From positions 1,971,501 to 2,035,500 of the forward strand of contig NZ_AP021884.1 of assembly GCF_009938015.1 (NCBI RefSeq): 64,000 nt of DNA, written 5' to 3'. Of this stretch, positions 39,971 to 47,596 are shown in pieces. Below the pieces are notes generated by a model. That model was given only the letters and a program-made list of their open reading frames with translations. It was not told the origin of the DNA and did no database searches. Position 1 is the stretch's first letter, and every line of letters begins with the position of its first letter. The position numbers and the translations under genes were made by a program. The DNA comes from Sulfuriferula plumbiphila. Its GTDB lineage: Bacteria > Pseudomonadota > Gammaproteobacteria > Burkholderiales > Sulfuriferulaceae.

Positions 39971-41986
39971 GTGCCTGCCGTTCTCAACGAGGTGACCCTG
40001 GTCGCCGCGTTGCCTGCGCCCACCGCCAGCGTGGCGGTCGGGCCTCCGCTGGTCGATCTGCTGTTTGACCAACCGGCTGCCACCGACGCCAACTTGGTGT
40101 TCGGGGCCAACTACATCGCGCCGCGCGACGACGTCGTGGTGCTGGCCAGCCTGCCGTTGCCGGTCGTGGCGATCAAGTTCATCCCGCCAGCGCGGGCCGC
40201 ACTGCTGGCCGAGCTACCTGCATTGACGGTGACCACGCTGTTGCTGCGCCCGAGCGTCCCCTTGGACGTGACCGGTGCAAGTCTTCCTGGTGTCGTGTTC
40301 TCCGGCGAGGTCAGGTACTACTCGCGCACGCAGCGACCGACAGTCGGCCAGACCGCACACGCTTGGCAGGTGGCAGCGCAGACGGAAGATGGTTCGACAC
40401 AGGGCCAGCAGGACGCTGCCGCTACACCCGCAGGCTGGGACACGTTCTGGCGACGCACCTTGGGTGTTCCTCAAGGCATCGAGCACAGGTTGCCGCCGGT
40501 GCTGGCGGCAGCGCCCGAGCAACGAGGCGCTCGCCACCAGGATGCGACCCGGCTGCAGGATTCGACGTGGTTTGCGCACCAGGACGCCACGCGTTTTGCG
40601 GCGACCCGACAAGGTCTGTTCCAGAACGCAGGCCCGTTGCGGGACACCACGCGATTTCGGCATCAGGACGGCGACCGCACCAAACGCGCGGGGCGGGTGA
40701 GCTTTTGGCAAATCGCGCGTCTGCTCACCGAGCGCCAGGGGAGTGATTTTCAGATTGCCAGCCCGTCACTCAAGGGCTGGAGTGTCCGGTATCAGGACGC
40801 CGTGCCGCCACCGCTGGGGATCAGCGTCTGGGTGGTTCCACAACCGCCAGCGCCGATACCTTGCTACACGCCGAGCGCGCATCTGCTGTTCGCCGCTTTG
40901 GCCCCAGCGGACAGCCACTTGCTGTTCGTCTGTGAAAACCACATCAACCCACCGCCTCCCGATGGGGAGCCGGTGGTCGTTCCTGTTCGGAGGGTCTATT
41001 TCGTGATCAACAACGTGACCCTGTACCGCGTGTCCGATGGCGCGCCGGTGCCGGTGTTCAACCTTTCGCTGTCGCTCGATGCATCGTCCTGGGCGTGGGG
41101 CTTCGATGCGGTGCTCCCTGCGAAAGCCGAGGCGCTGGTCGCGGGCAGCGCTTCCGGGCCCGTCGAACTCGTGGCCAGCGTCAACGGCACCCCGTTTCGC
41201 GTGCTGGCCGAGAGCATCAGCCGCGAGCGCATCTTTGGTGACGCCAGCATCCGCATCTCCGGACGGGGGCGCAACGCCGTTCTGGCCGCGCCCTACGCGC
41301 CGGTGATGACGTTCTCGAATACCGAAGGCCGCACTGCTCGGCAGTTGATGGACGATGTGCTCACGGTCAATGGCATCCCGCTGGGCTGGGCGGTCGATTG
41401 GGGCCTGACGGACTGGAACGTCCCCGCCGGTGCGTTCGCGCAGCAGGGGTCGTGGATCGACGCACTGACCGCCATTGCCGGTGCTGCAGGTGGCTACTTG
41501 ATTCCGCATCCCTCGGCCCAGAGCATCCGCGTGCGTCACCGCTACCCGGTCGCGCCTTGGGAATGGAGCACGGTCACGCCCGACTTCGTGTTGCCCGTCG
41601 ATGCTGTCGCCCGCGAGTCGCTGCGCTGGTTGGAAAAGCCTGCGTACAACCGCGTGTTCGTTTCCGGGCAGGACGTAGGCGTGCTCGGGCAGGTGACCCG
41701 GGCCGGGACTGCCGGAGAAGTGCTGGCACCGATGGTCGTCGACCCGCTGATCACCGAGGCGGCCGCCGCGCGGCAGCGTGGCGTAGCCGTGCTCGCCGAC
41801 ACGGGTCACCAGCTCGAGGTCAGCCTGCGCCTGCCGGTGCTCGCCGAGACCGGGATCATCGAGCCCGGTGCGTTCGTGGAGTACCAGGACGGCAGCGTCA
41901 CGCGATTGGGCATTGTCCGCGCGACCCAAGTGGAAGCCGGGTTGCCCGAGGTCTGGCAGACGCTGGGAGTGCAGGCCTATGCGTAA
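39971..41986 (+). CDS. Tail hub/baseplate-like protein with HQDATR repeats
   Basis: A 671-residue protein starting at GTG 39971. The N-terminal third is unusual: residues about 186-235 repeat HQDATR-like units (RHQDATRLQDSTWF, AHQDATRFAATRQ, RHQDGDR). The C-terminal half has gp27/gpD-like hub features (LLSLSLDASSWAWGFDAVLP-like strands, GRTARQLMDDVLTVNGIPLGWAVDW, WEWSTVTPDFVLP, YNRVFVSGQDVGVLG). It probably forms the tail hub, with the repeat region facing outward. Confidence 0.72.
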   Translation: MPAVLNEVTLVAALPAPTASVAVGPPLVDLLFDQPAATDANLVFGANYIAPRDDVVVLASLPLPVVAIKFIPPARAALLAELPALTVTTLLLRPSVPLDVTGASLPGVVFSGEVRYYSRTQRPTVGQTAHAWQVAAQTEDGSTQGQQDAAATPAGWDTFWRRTLGVPQGIEHRLPPVLAAAPEQRGARHQDATRLQDSTWFAHQDATRFAATRQGLFQNAGPLRDTTRFRHQDGDRTKRAGRVSFWQIARLLTERQGSDFQIASPSLKGWSVRYQDAVPPPLGISVWVVPQPPAPIPCYTPSAHLLFAALAPADSHLLFVCENHINPPPPDGEPVVVPVRRVYFVINNVTLYRVSDGAPVPVFNLSLSLDASSWAWGFDAVLPAKAEALVAGSASGPVELVASVNGTPFRVLAESISRERIFGDASIRISGRGRNAVLAAPYAPVMTFSNTEGRTARQLMDDVLTVNGIPLGWAVDWGLTDWNVPAGAFAQQGSWIDALTAIAGAAGGYLIPHPSAQSIRVRHRYPVAPWEWSTVTPDFVLPVDAVARESLRWLEKPAYNRVFVSGQDVGVLGQVTRAGTAGEVLAPMVVDPLITEAAAARQRGVAVLADTGHQLEVSLRLPVLAETGIIEPGAFVEYQDGSVTRLGIVRATQVEAGLPEVWQTLGVQAYA

Positions 41987-42200
41987 CCTCTACGAGCAGT
42001 TTCGCCAACTGATCCCCGACCCGCCGCTGCAGGCGGGCACAGTGAGCGACGTCGGCTCTGGCGTGGTCACGGTCGCATTGCCCGGTGGCGGCCGAATCAA
42101 GGCGAGGGGCTCTGCGGCCCTTGGCCAGAAGGTGTTCGTGCGCGACGACGCCATCGAAGGCATTGCGCCCAGCCTGACGCTGGAAATCATCGAGATCTGA
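41979..42200 (+). CDS. Small tail-tip protein with OB-like domain
   Basis: A 73-residue protein starting at ATG 41979, overlapping the hub gene by 8 bp. The core (AGTVSDVGSGVVTVALPGGGRIKARGSAALGQKVFVRDDAIEG) resembles the OB-fold domain of phage spike proteins. It is the last gene of the tail operon and is followed by a terminator hairpin. Confidence 0.72.
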   Translation: MRNLYEQFRQLIPDPPLQAGTVSDVGSGVVTVALPGGGRIKARGSAALGQKVFVRDDAIEGIAPSLTLEIIEI

Positions 42201-42224
42201 AACCCAACTGATTCAACCCTGAGA

Positions 42225-42256
42225 CCCGCCCTGATGCTCACGCATCGGGCGGGTTT
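42225..42256 (+). terminator. Terminator between tail and lysis genes
   Basis: CCCGCCC (42225-42231) pairs with GGGCGGG (42247-42253); an inner GATGC/GCATC stem (42233-42237, 42242-42246) encloses a 4-nt loop, with one bulged T. TTT follows, so the T tract is short. Confidence 0.75.
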
Positions 42257-42276
42257 CGTATTTCTGGAGAAAGCAA

Positions 42277-42579
42277 ATGACCGAACCTGAACAACAACCG
42301 GCGCTCGTCGAGAACATGCTCCTGCTGCGCAAGGAGGATTTCGACGATCTGCTCGACCGTGCCGCCGAACGTGGTGCTGAACGCTGCCTCGCCCATCTTG
42401 GACTGGAGAACGGCCACGCTGCCCGCGACATCCGGGAGCTGCGCGATCTGCTGGAAGCTTGGCGCGACGCCCGCCGCACGGCTTGGCAGACGACCATCAA
42501 GGTGGCCACCACAGGCATCCTGGCCGCGTTGCTGGTCGGTGCCGCCATCAAGCTCAAGCTGATGGGAGGCCCCCAATGA
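42277..42579 (+). CDS. DUF6127 membrane-anchored lysis-region protein
   Basis: A 100-residue protein with a cytoplasmic helical part (LLLRKEDFDDLLDRAAERGAERCLAHLGL), a basic stretch and one C-terminal membrane helix (VATTGILAALLVGAAIKLKLM). It matches the DUF6127 family, common beside holin and endolysin genes. It may be a holin partner or a signal-arrest regulator. Overlaps the next gene by 4 bp. Confidence 0.75.
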   Translation: MTEPEQQPALVENMLLLRKEDFDDLLDRAAERGAERCLAHLGLENGHAARDIRELRDLLEAWRDARRTAWQTTIKVATTGILAALLVGAAIKLKLMGGPQ

Positions 42580-43052
42580 TCGAAACCCTCCTCGGTGGCC
42601 TCCTGGGCGGGGTCTTCCGTCTTGCGCCCGAAATCCTCAAGTGGCTGGACCGCAAGGGCGAACGCGGCCACGAGCTGGCCATGCAGGACAAGGCGCTGGA
42701 GTTCGAGAAAATTCGCGGCGCGCAGCGGATGGCCGAGATCGGTGCGAGCGCCGAAGCCGCCTGGAACGTCGGTGCCGTCGATGCGCTGCGTGAGGCCGTC
42801 CGCACCCAAGGTGAGAAGACCGGTGTGCGCTGGGCCGATGCGTTGTCTATCAGCGTGCGACCGGTAATCACCTACTGGTTCATGGCGCTGTACTGTGCGG
42901 CCAAGACGGCTGCTTTCGCGGCCGCCGTCACCGCTGGCTCTGGCTGGGGCACGGCCATCCTGCACGCATGGACGGAAGCCGATCAGGCGCTGTGGGCCGG
43001 GGTTCTGAACTTCTGGTTCCTCGGGCGCGTGTTCGACCGGGTGCGCTCGTGA
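42576..43052 (+). CDS. Holin-like membrane protein
   Basis: A 158-residue protein beginning with a glycine-rich hydrophobic stretch (TLLGGLLGGVF), then an amphipathic helix, two membrane segments (VITYWFMALYCAAKTAAFAAAV and a C-terminal AVLNFWFLGRVF-like segment) and a basic end. Related phage holin-type proteins have this plan. It overlaps the DUF6127 gene and the endolysin gene, and would release the endolysin to the periplasm. Confidence 0.7.
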   Translation: MIETLLGGLLGGVFRLAPEILKWLDRKGERGHELAMQDKALEFEKIRGAQRMAEIGASAEAAWNVGAVDALREAVRTQGEKTGVRWADALSISVRPVITYWFMALYCAAKTAAFAAAVTAGSGWGTAILHAWTEADQALWAGVLNFWFLGRVFDRVRS

Positions 43053-43516
43053 CCGGGGTGCCGAAAACGGCCATCGAGCTGGCCAAGCGCTTTGAGGGGT
43101 TCCACCGGGTGCCGAGGATCGATCCGGGCCGCGCGCATCCGTACATCTGCCCAGCGGGCTACTGGACGATTGGCTACGGCCATCTGTGCGAGTCGACGCA
43201 CCCGCCGATCACGGAGTCCGAGGCCGAGGTCTATCTTACGCACGACCTGCAAACGGCGCTCGCCGCAACGCTGCGCTACTGCCCGGTGCTCGCAACCGAA
43301 CCCGAAGGGCGACTTTCGGCCATTGTGGATTTCACCTTCAACCTTGGCGCGGGGCGGCTGCAGACATCGACGCTTCGGCGACGGATCAACCAGCGGGATT
43401 GGGCGGTATCAGCTCAGGAGCTCTGCCGATGGATCTATGGTGGCGGAAAGGTCTTGCCAGGTTTGGTGGCAAGGCGAAAGGTCGAGGCGGCGCTGATGTC
43501 TGGCCTTCACTACTGA
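43049..43516 (+). CDS. Endolysin, GH24 lysozyme
   Basis: A 155-residue muramidase starting at GTG 43049 (GTGA overlap). Catalytic elements are Glu16 in RFEGF, Cys34 in ICPAGYWT and Thr40 in WTIGYG, the E-C-T triad of P21-type endolysins with the expected five residues between Cys and Thr. No signal anchor is seen, so it depends on the holin. The last 7 bp overlap the convergent mcrC gene, joining the phage and defence blocks. Confidence 0.9.
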   Translation: MTGVPKTAIELAKRFEGFHRVPRIDPGRAHPYICPAGYWTIGYGHLCESTHPPITESEAEVYLTHDLQTALAATLRYCPVLATEPEGRLSAIVDFTFNLGAGRLQTSTLRRRINQRDWAVSAQELCRWIYGGGKVLPGLVARRKVEAALMSGLHY

Positions 43517-44634
43517 AGCGCTGGCTCACACAAGCGCAGCAATTGCGATCGAATCTCGCCGGGCGATGCTGTCAGATCCACCGTCGCAAATCGGATGCCA
43601 TGCCCCTGGATGACAACCGTCTCATCAACGGCGTCGCCGACGGAAGGGTGAAGCAACAGCCCACTGGCGTCATCCGCAAGCGGATCGCCGCGCCCGACCT
43701 GGGATCGCAGGTAGGCGTAGATCTGGTACACGTACCCGCTGCGCAGCGTCTCCTCTCGATACCATCCGCTCGTCACGATCGACGTGAACTTGGTGTCGAT
43801 GACGATTCGCCGGCCAGAAGGCGCATGGTCGAGTACCACGTCGGTTCGCATCGTCGGCAAGATCTTGTCGATTCCCGATGTCTTCTGTTCGATTTGCCAG
43901 CCCAGCGTACCGCCACAGCGAACCCGCCATCCCTGCGGTTGCAGTACCACGTCATAGAAGCCGCCCACGGCCTTCTCGAACAGTCGCCGGACCCAGGTGA
44001 CCTCGCGTTCCGGCAGAGTCAACACGTTCGTCCCTGCCACCTCAGTTGGCAAGGCAAGATCAAAAGCCAGCTTCGCCGCAGCCACCATGAATCTGTCATC
44101 AGCGTCGTTGCGGCCAAAGCGATCTGTGCTCATCTGCGCGCGAGTGGGTACATCGCCGGAAACACCCATGGCCTTCATGCCGCTGGCAAGTGAGCGGCAG
44201 CGATGAGACACGTCCTTCCTTTGCACAATTCGGGCGATGGTCTCTAGTGCCGCGCGCACAAAGCGATTGCGTGGCGTGTCGACGGTCAGCTCATCAAATC
44301 GACAGGCCACTAAGCCACGATCCAGCAATCGATGCCGCTCCGTATTCAGGACATCAATTCGCCCGCGCACGCGATTTAGGACAGCATCCCGAGATCGGTA
44401 GCCCAGGTTGAGGCGGCGGCGCTGCCTGACTTCGACTGCGTGGGCCAGAATCTCGGCGACCAGATCGGGGAGATCGTCAGGGTTGTCCTCCAGGCCAACC
44501 TTGCCGATGCCGCGAGTGCGGAACAATTCCGACGCGTACAGCATCAGCAGCCACAGATTGCGCACCGGAATACGTCCGATGTAGCCATTTGCGTCGACCG
44601 ACGCGCTCTCGACCTGCTCCGCGACCACACCCAT
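43510..44634 (-). CDS. mcrC: McrC nuclease subunit of McrBC type IV restriction system
   Basis: A 374-residue McrC protein starting at ATG 44634 in a TAATG overlap with mcrB; the upstream GTG-type extension is not needed. The N-terminal part has IGRIPVRNLWLLMLYASELF and helical DNA-handling regions. The nuclease core is PD-(D/E)XK: TDVVLD followed by RRIVIDTKF near residues 262-285. It cuts DNA when driven by the McrB GTPase ring. The 3' end overlaps the phage endolysin gene by 7 bp. Confidence 0.87.
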   Translation of the reverse strand: MGVVAEQVESASVDANGYIGRIPVRNLWLLMLYASELFRTRGIGKVGLEDNPDDLPDLVAEILAHAVEVRQRRRLNLGYRSRDAVLNRVRGRIDVLNTERHRLLDRGLVACRFDELTVDTPRNRFVRAALETIARIVQRKDVSHRCRSLASGMKAMGVSGDVPTRAQMSTDRFGRNDADDRFMVAAAKLAFDLALPTEVAGTNVLTLPEREVTWVRRLFEKAVGGFYDVVLQPQGWRVRCGGTLGWQIEQKTSGIDKILPTMRTDVVLDHAPSGRRIVIDTKFTSIVTSGWYREETLRSGYVYQIYAYLRSQVGRGDPLADDASGLLLHPSVGDAVDETVVIQGHGIRFATVDLTASPGEIRSQLLRLCEPALQ

Positions 44635-46865
44635 TACCAGCCCTGAAGCAGCCGCGCACACGCCTTCTGCGCTTCGTCAGGGGCGTCAAACCAATACTCA
44701 TCGAGCAGTGGCCCGATCTCAGTCTCGACCACCTGCTGGAACCACTTTTTCGTGTCCCCGGCCTCCAGCCTATGGGCGGGCGTCACGTAGCTATGGCCGA
44801 TCCGGAACTGCTTTCCAAGGCGAGCGTCAGCCGCTATCTGGTCATTTAGCTCTGCAATCCGGTGCTCAATATCCGCGACCAGAGCAGGATCGACAGCACA
44901 CTCCTTGACAGCCCAATCCCGCCATGCGGTGCCAAGCCTTGGCTCGAGCCCCACGAAGGCGAAACGCCGACGCAACGCGAGATCGACCAGGGCCAACGAC
45001 CTGTCGGCGATATTCATCGTGCCGACGACGTAGAGGTTTTCCGGAATGTGGACGGGGCGACGTTTGCCATCCGCGTCCGGGTAGCACAGTTCCAGTGCCT
45101 CATTGGGCGTGCGCTTTCCAGCTTCAAGCAGCGTCAGGAGTTCGCCGAAGATCTGCGCCGGGTTGCCACGGTTGATCTCCTCGATCACCACGACGAACTT
45201 CGACGATGGGTCCTTCGACGCTGCCTTGATCGCTTCCATGAATACGCCGTCGGCTAGCGACAATTTCCCCTCGCCGGTCGGCCGCCATCCTCTGACGAAA
45301 TCCTCGTAGGACAGGTTGGGGTGAAACTGCACCGCACGGACTTTGCTTTCGTCCTTTTGACCCATCAGCGCAAACGCCAGGCGCTTCGCAAGCCACGTCT
45401 TGCCGGTGCCTGGTGGCCCCTGAAGGATCAGGTTCTTCTTGGTGCGAAGGCGGTCCAGAAGCCGATCGATCTCGTTGCGTTCAAGGAAGCATCCGTCCTT
45501 GAGAATGTCGTCGACCGAGTACGGCACGATCGGCACGGCAACATGAACGTCCTCTGGTGCAGTTGCCTCGGTAGCATCGTCACCATCATCGACGTCACCA
45601 GCGTCGTCTTCGCCGACCGGAGACTTCTCATCGGTGGGGTCCTTGTACAGCCATGCTTCCAGCGAAAGCTCAGGGTAGGAATGGACCGGGTAAGCGGTCT
45701 CCTGGAAGCGCGGCTCCAATACATCCATCACGGCAAGGTAGTCTGCCGAATTGCAGCGCCTCTTCGGGCCGTGCATGCCAATCGGCACACCGAGCTTCTT
45801 GCTGACATAGAGCTGAGAGTTGTGATCAAGGCTCAGGAACGCCCAAGGCCTGATCCAATACAGGCCGAACGTCAGATTCCATGCAACGCCTCGCCGACCG
45901 TTCGCGCTGTCGAAAGCCTTGGCGAACTCCTCGCGGGCAAGGTCATCGTCGGTATCTGCGTACGCGATACCCGCTGCGAAGACCCCCCAAAGCGCGTCAA
46001 TGTGGTCGGTGGCGCGATTGATCTCGAATGGAAAGTACCAGGACTTCAAGTTGTTCAGCAGCGGGATGCCTTCGAACGTCTCTGGAACCGGCTCGTCGAC
46101 GCCCAGGAATTTTGCCAACTCGGTCGCGATGATCTTGCGGTTGGAGTCCTTGATGCCCCGATTGAACAGACCCATCGTCGTGAACGGGCAGATGTCCTTT
46201 ACGAAGCCCGTAGTGCCGTCTGCATACTTATCCTCTGCCAGATGGCCGAGTCCGTCGACGCGAACGGAGATCTCCCGGATTCCCTCCACAAGGGCTGCCC
46301 TGTTGGCGCGATAGGTGAGCAGCTTGTCCGCGATTGCTTCATAGAACTTTGTCCAGCCGAAGCGATGTTTGTCTGCTGCCACCGTCCCGAATCGCTCCCG
46401 CCAGTAGGGAGCGTTTCGGAAACGCTCAACGTCCTGCGGCTTGTTGTGGAAGGCGAAGCTGATCAAACCATCGGTCATCCATTCACCAGGCAAAACGCGC
46501 CACACCGTTCCCCGGTGGGTATAGAAATACCACTCACGCACCGGTTCGATTTTTGTCCAGTCAACCTTAACTCGCTGACCATCATTCAGGTTCTCAGTGA
46601 TCGTACCAATTGCCTTGATCGCCATCACCGAAACCGCTTGTCCACGGCTGTCAAAGGGTAGCCCATGCTTGCGCGTGTAGGACGACTTGATGGCGATCTG
46701 ATCTCCTGGTCGCATCGATCGCACCACGTCGAGATGCTTGTCCTCGTAGCCGTTCTCCCAAATCCCCTCGGACAGAAAGCGTGGCAACTGATCGTCCGTG
46801 CCCCCGTAGCTTGCGCCAACAAACCAGCTCGCCTGTGCGCTCGAGTTCTCTGTTTTTATGTTCAT
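44634..46865 (-). CDS. mcrB: McrB-type AAA+ GTPase with EVE/PUA-like reader domain
   Basis: A 743-residue protein. The C-terminal AAA+ domain has Walker A GPPGTGKT at 483-490, Walker B IEEINRG at 561-567, the GTMN signature near 615-618 used for GTP selectivity, and LRRRF near 631. The N-terminal about 150 residues (ASWFVGASYGG, FLSEGIWENGYEDKHLDVVRSMRPGDQIAIK) resemble EVE/PUA-like domains that read modified bases, not the E. coli DUF3578 domain. It starts 8 bp after brxA with SD GAGG. It should recognise modified phage DNA. Confidence 0.85.
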   Translation of the reverse strand: MNIKTENSSAQASWFVGASYGGTDDQLPRFLSEGIWENGYEDKHLDVVRSMRPGDQIAIKSSYTRKHGLPFDSRGQAVSVMAIKAIGTITENLNDGQRVKVDWTKIEPVREWYFYTHRGTVWRVLPGEWMTDGLISFAFHNKPQDVERFRNAPYWRERFGTVAADKHRFGWTKFYEAIADKLLTYRANRAALVEGIREISVRVDGLGHLAEDKYADGTTGFVKDICPFTTMGLFNRGIKDSNRKIIATELAKFLGVDEPVPETFEGIPLLNNLKSWYFPFEINRATDHIDALWGVFAAGIAYADTDDDLAREEFAKAFDSANGRRGVAWNLTFGLYWIRPWAFLSLDHNSQLYVSKKLGVPIGMHGPKRRCNSADYLAVMDVLEPRFQETAYPVHSYPELSLEAWLYKDPTDEKSPVGEDDAGDVDDGDDATEATAPEDVHVAVPIVPYSVDDILKDGCFLERNEIDRLLDRLRTKKNLILQGPPGTGKTWLAKRLAFALMGQKDESKVRAVQFHPNLSYEDFVRGWRPTGEGKLSLADGVFMEAIKAASKDPSSKFVVVIEEINRGNPAQIFGELLTLLEAGKRTPNEALELCYPDADGKRRPVHIPENLYVVGTMNIADRSLALVDLALRRRFAFVGLEPRLGTAWRDWAVKECAVDPALVADIEHRIAELNDQIAADARLGKQFRIGHSYVTPAHRLEAGDTKKWFQQVVETEIGPLLDEYWFDAPDEAQKACARLLQGW

Positions 46866-46873
46866 GGATGTCC

Positions 46874-47596
46874 TCAGATAGTGCTGCGCAAAGCGACGAA
46901 CTGGTTACTCGGCCCCTCCGACCGTAGGTCGAGGTATGGGGAGTTCGAGACGACGTAGGCCAAAGGTCTCGTTAAACGGAATGGAAACAGGACAGGCAGT
47001 GATTGCAGGCTATGAACTGAAACAGGCTTGCCGACGTAGCGCACAGCCGCCTCGATCAGCCATACCGTGAGTTCGTCGCTGTCGATAGGCGTCGCTGCAA
47101 GACGGATGACGCGCTTGCCTTTCTCGACACGCTCTACCGCGCCCCAGCTTGCTTGTGTCTGGATGACCATATTGGTCATGCGTCGCGTGCCTTCGCGTTC
47201 GCCGTAGATCTCGCTCATACGGCGATGCACTTCGGCAGCTGCGCAGTCGTCTTGGATGGCCGACAAGCGACCCACCAACTCAGACACTTTCCCGAAAAAC
47301 GGATAGCAGGCTATGGCCACGCCCCAGCACAGTACCGGAATTGGTGTGTCGGGCTGGCTTTTGTAAAGAGCCGCCGCCCGGTCGGCGAAGTCCACCAGCT
47401 CGGCGCGTGGCTCCAACCACAGCCGGTTCAAGACGGTTCGTGTTTTTTTCTTGGCTTCCACGCCAAGTTCGGCTGCGTCGAGCAGTGCATTCAGATCATC
47501 TAGCCCAGCTGTACCCGCACGAACCCGCAGTGCCGCAGCCGCCCAATCAAGCTGAATGAACCGATCGAACCCAATCTGAGGGGCTGATGTATTCAT
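46874..47596 (-). CDS. brxA: BrxA-like protein of BREX type 3
   Basis: A 240-residue protein starting at ATG 47596 in an ATGA overlap with pglZ. The fold appears helical, with a central part (MTNMVIQTQASWGAVERVEKGKRVIRL) like a winged helix. Sequence similarity to BrxA is weak by eye; the call rests mainly on position after pglZ, size and predicted composition. It would be a DNA-binding scaffold subunit. An unrelated BREX-3 accessory is the alternative. Confidence 0.58.
   Translation of the reverse strand: MNTSAPQIGFDRFIQLDWAAAALRVRAGTAGLDDLNALLDAAELGVEAKKKTRTVLNRLWLEPRAELVDFADRAAALYKSQPDTPIPVLCWGVAIACYPFFGKVSELVGRLSAIQDDCAAAEVHRRMSEIYGEREGTRRMTNMVIQTQASWGAVERVEKGKRVIRLAATPIDSDELTVWLIEAAVRYVGKPVSVHSLQSLPVLFPFRLTRPLAYVVSNSPYLDLRSEGPSNQFVALRSTI

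Larger units (their letters stand above)
1..43516. mobile_element. Lambda-like siphovirus prophage (left end outside window)
   Basis: This block carries a continuous phage gene order: recombinase cassette, XRE/ImmA regulators, replication and recombination genes, methyltransferases, terminase, head, tail, tape measure, hub and lysis genes. Head genes follow the lambda scheme (terminase, connector, portal, protease/scaffold, decoration, capsid) and the long tape measure with tube and chaperone genes indicates a long-tailed siphovirus. All large structural genes are intact, so it could be functional. The serine recombinase at the left edge is the best integrase candidate. I could not identify attachment sites; the right boundary is placed at the endolysin stop, but the defence genes beyond it may be prophage cargo. 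Confidence 0.85.

Noticed and set aside
45321-46661. 446-codon plus-strand frame opposite mcrB
   Set aside because: mcrB has all AAA+ motifs on the other strand; this frame has none.
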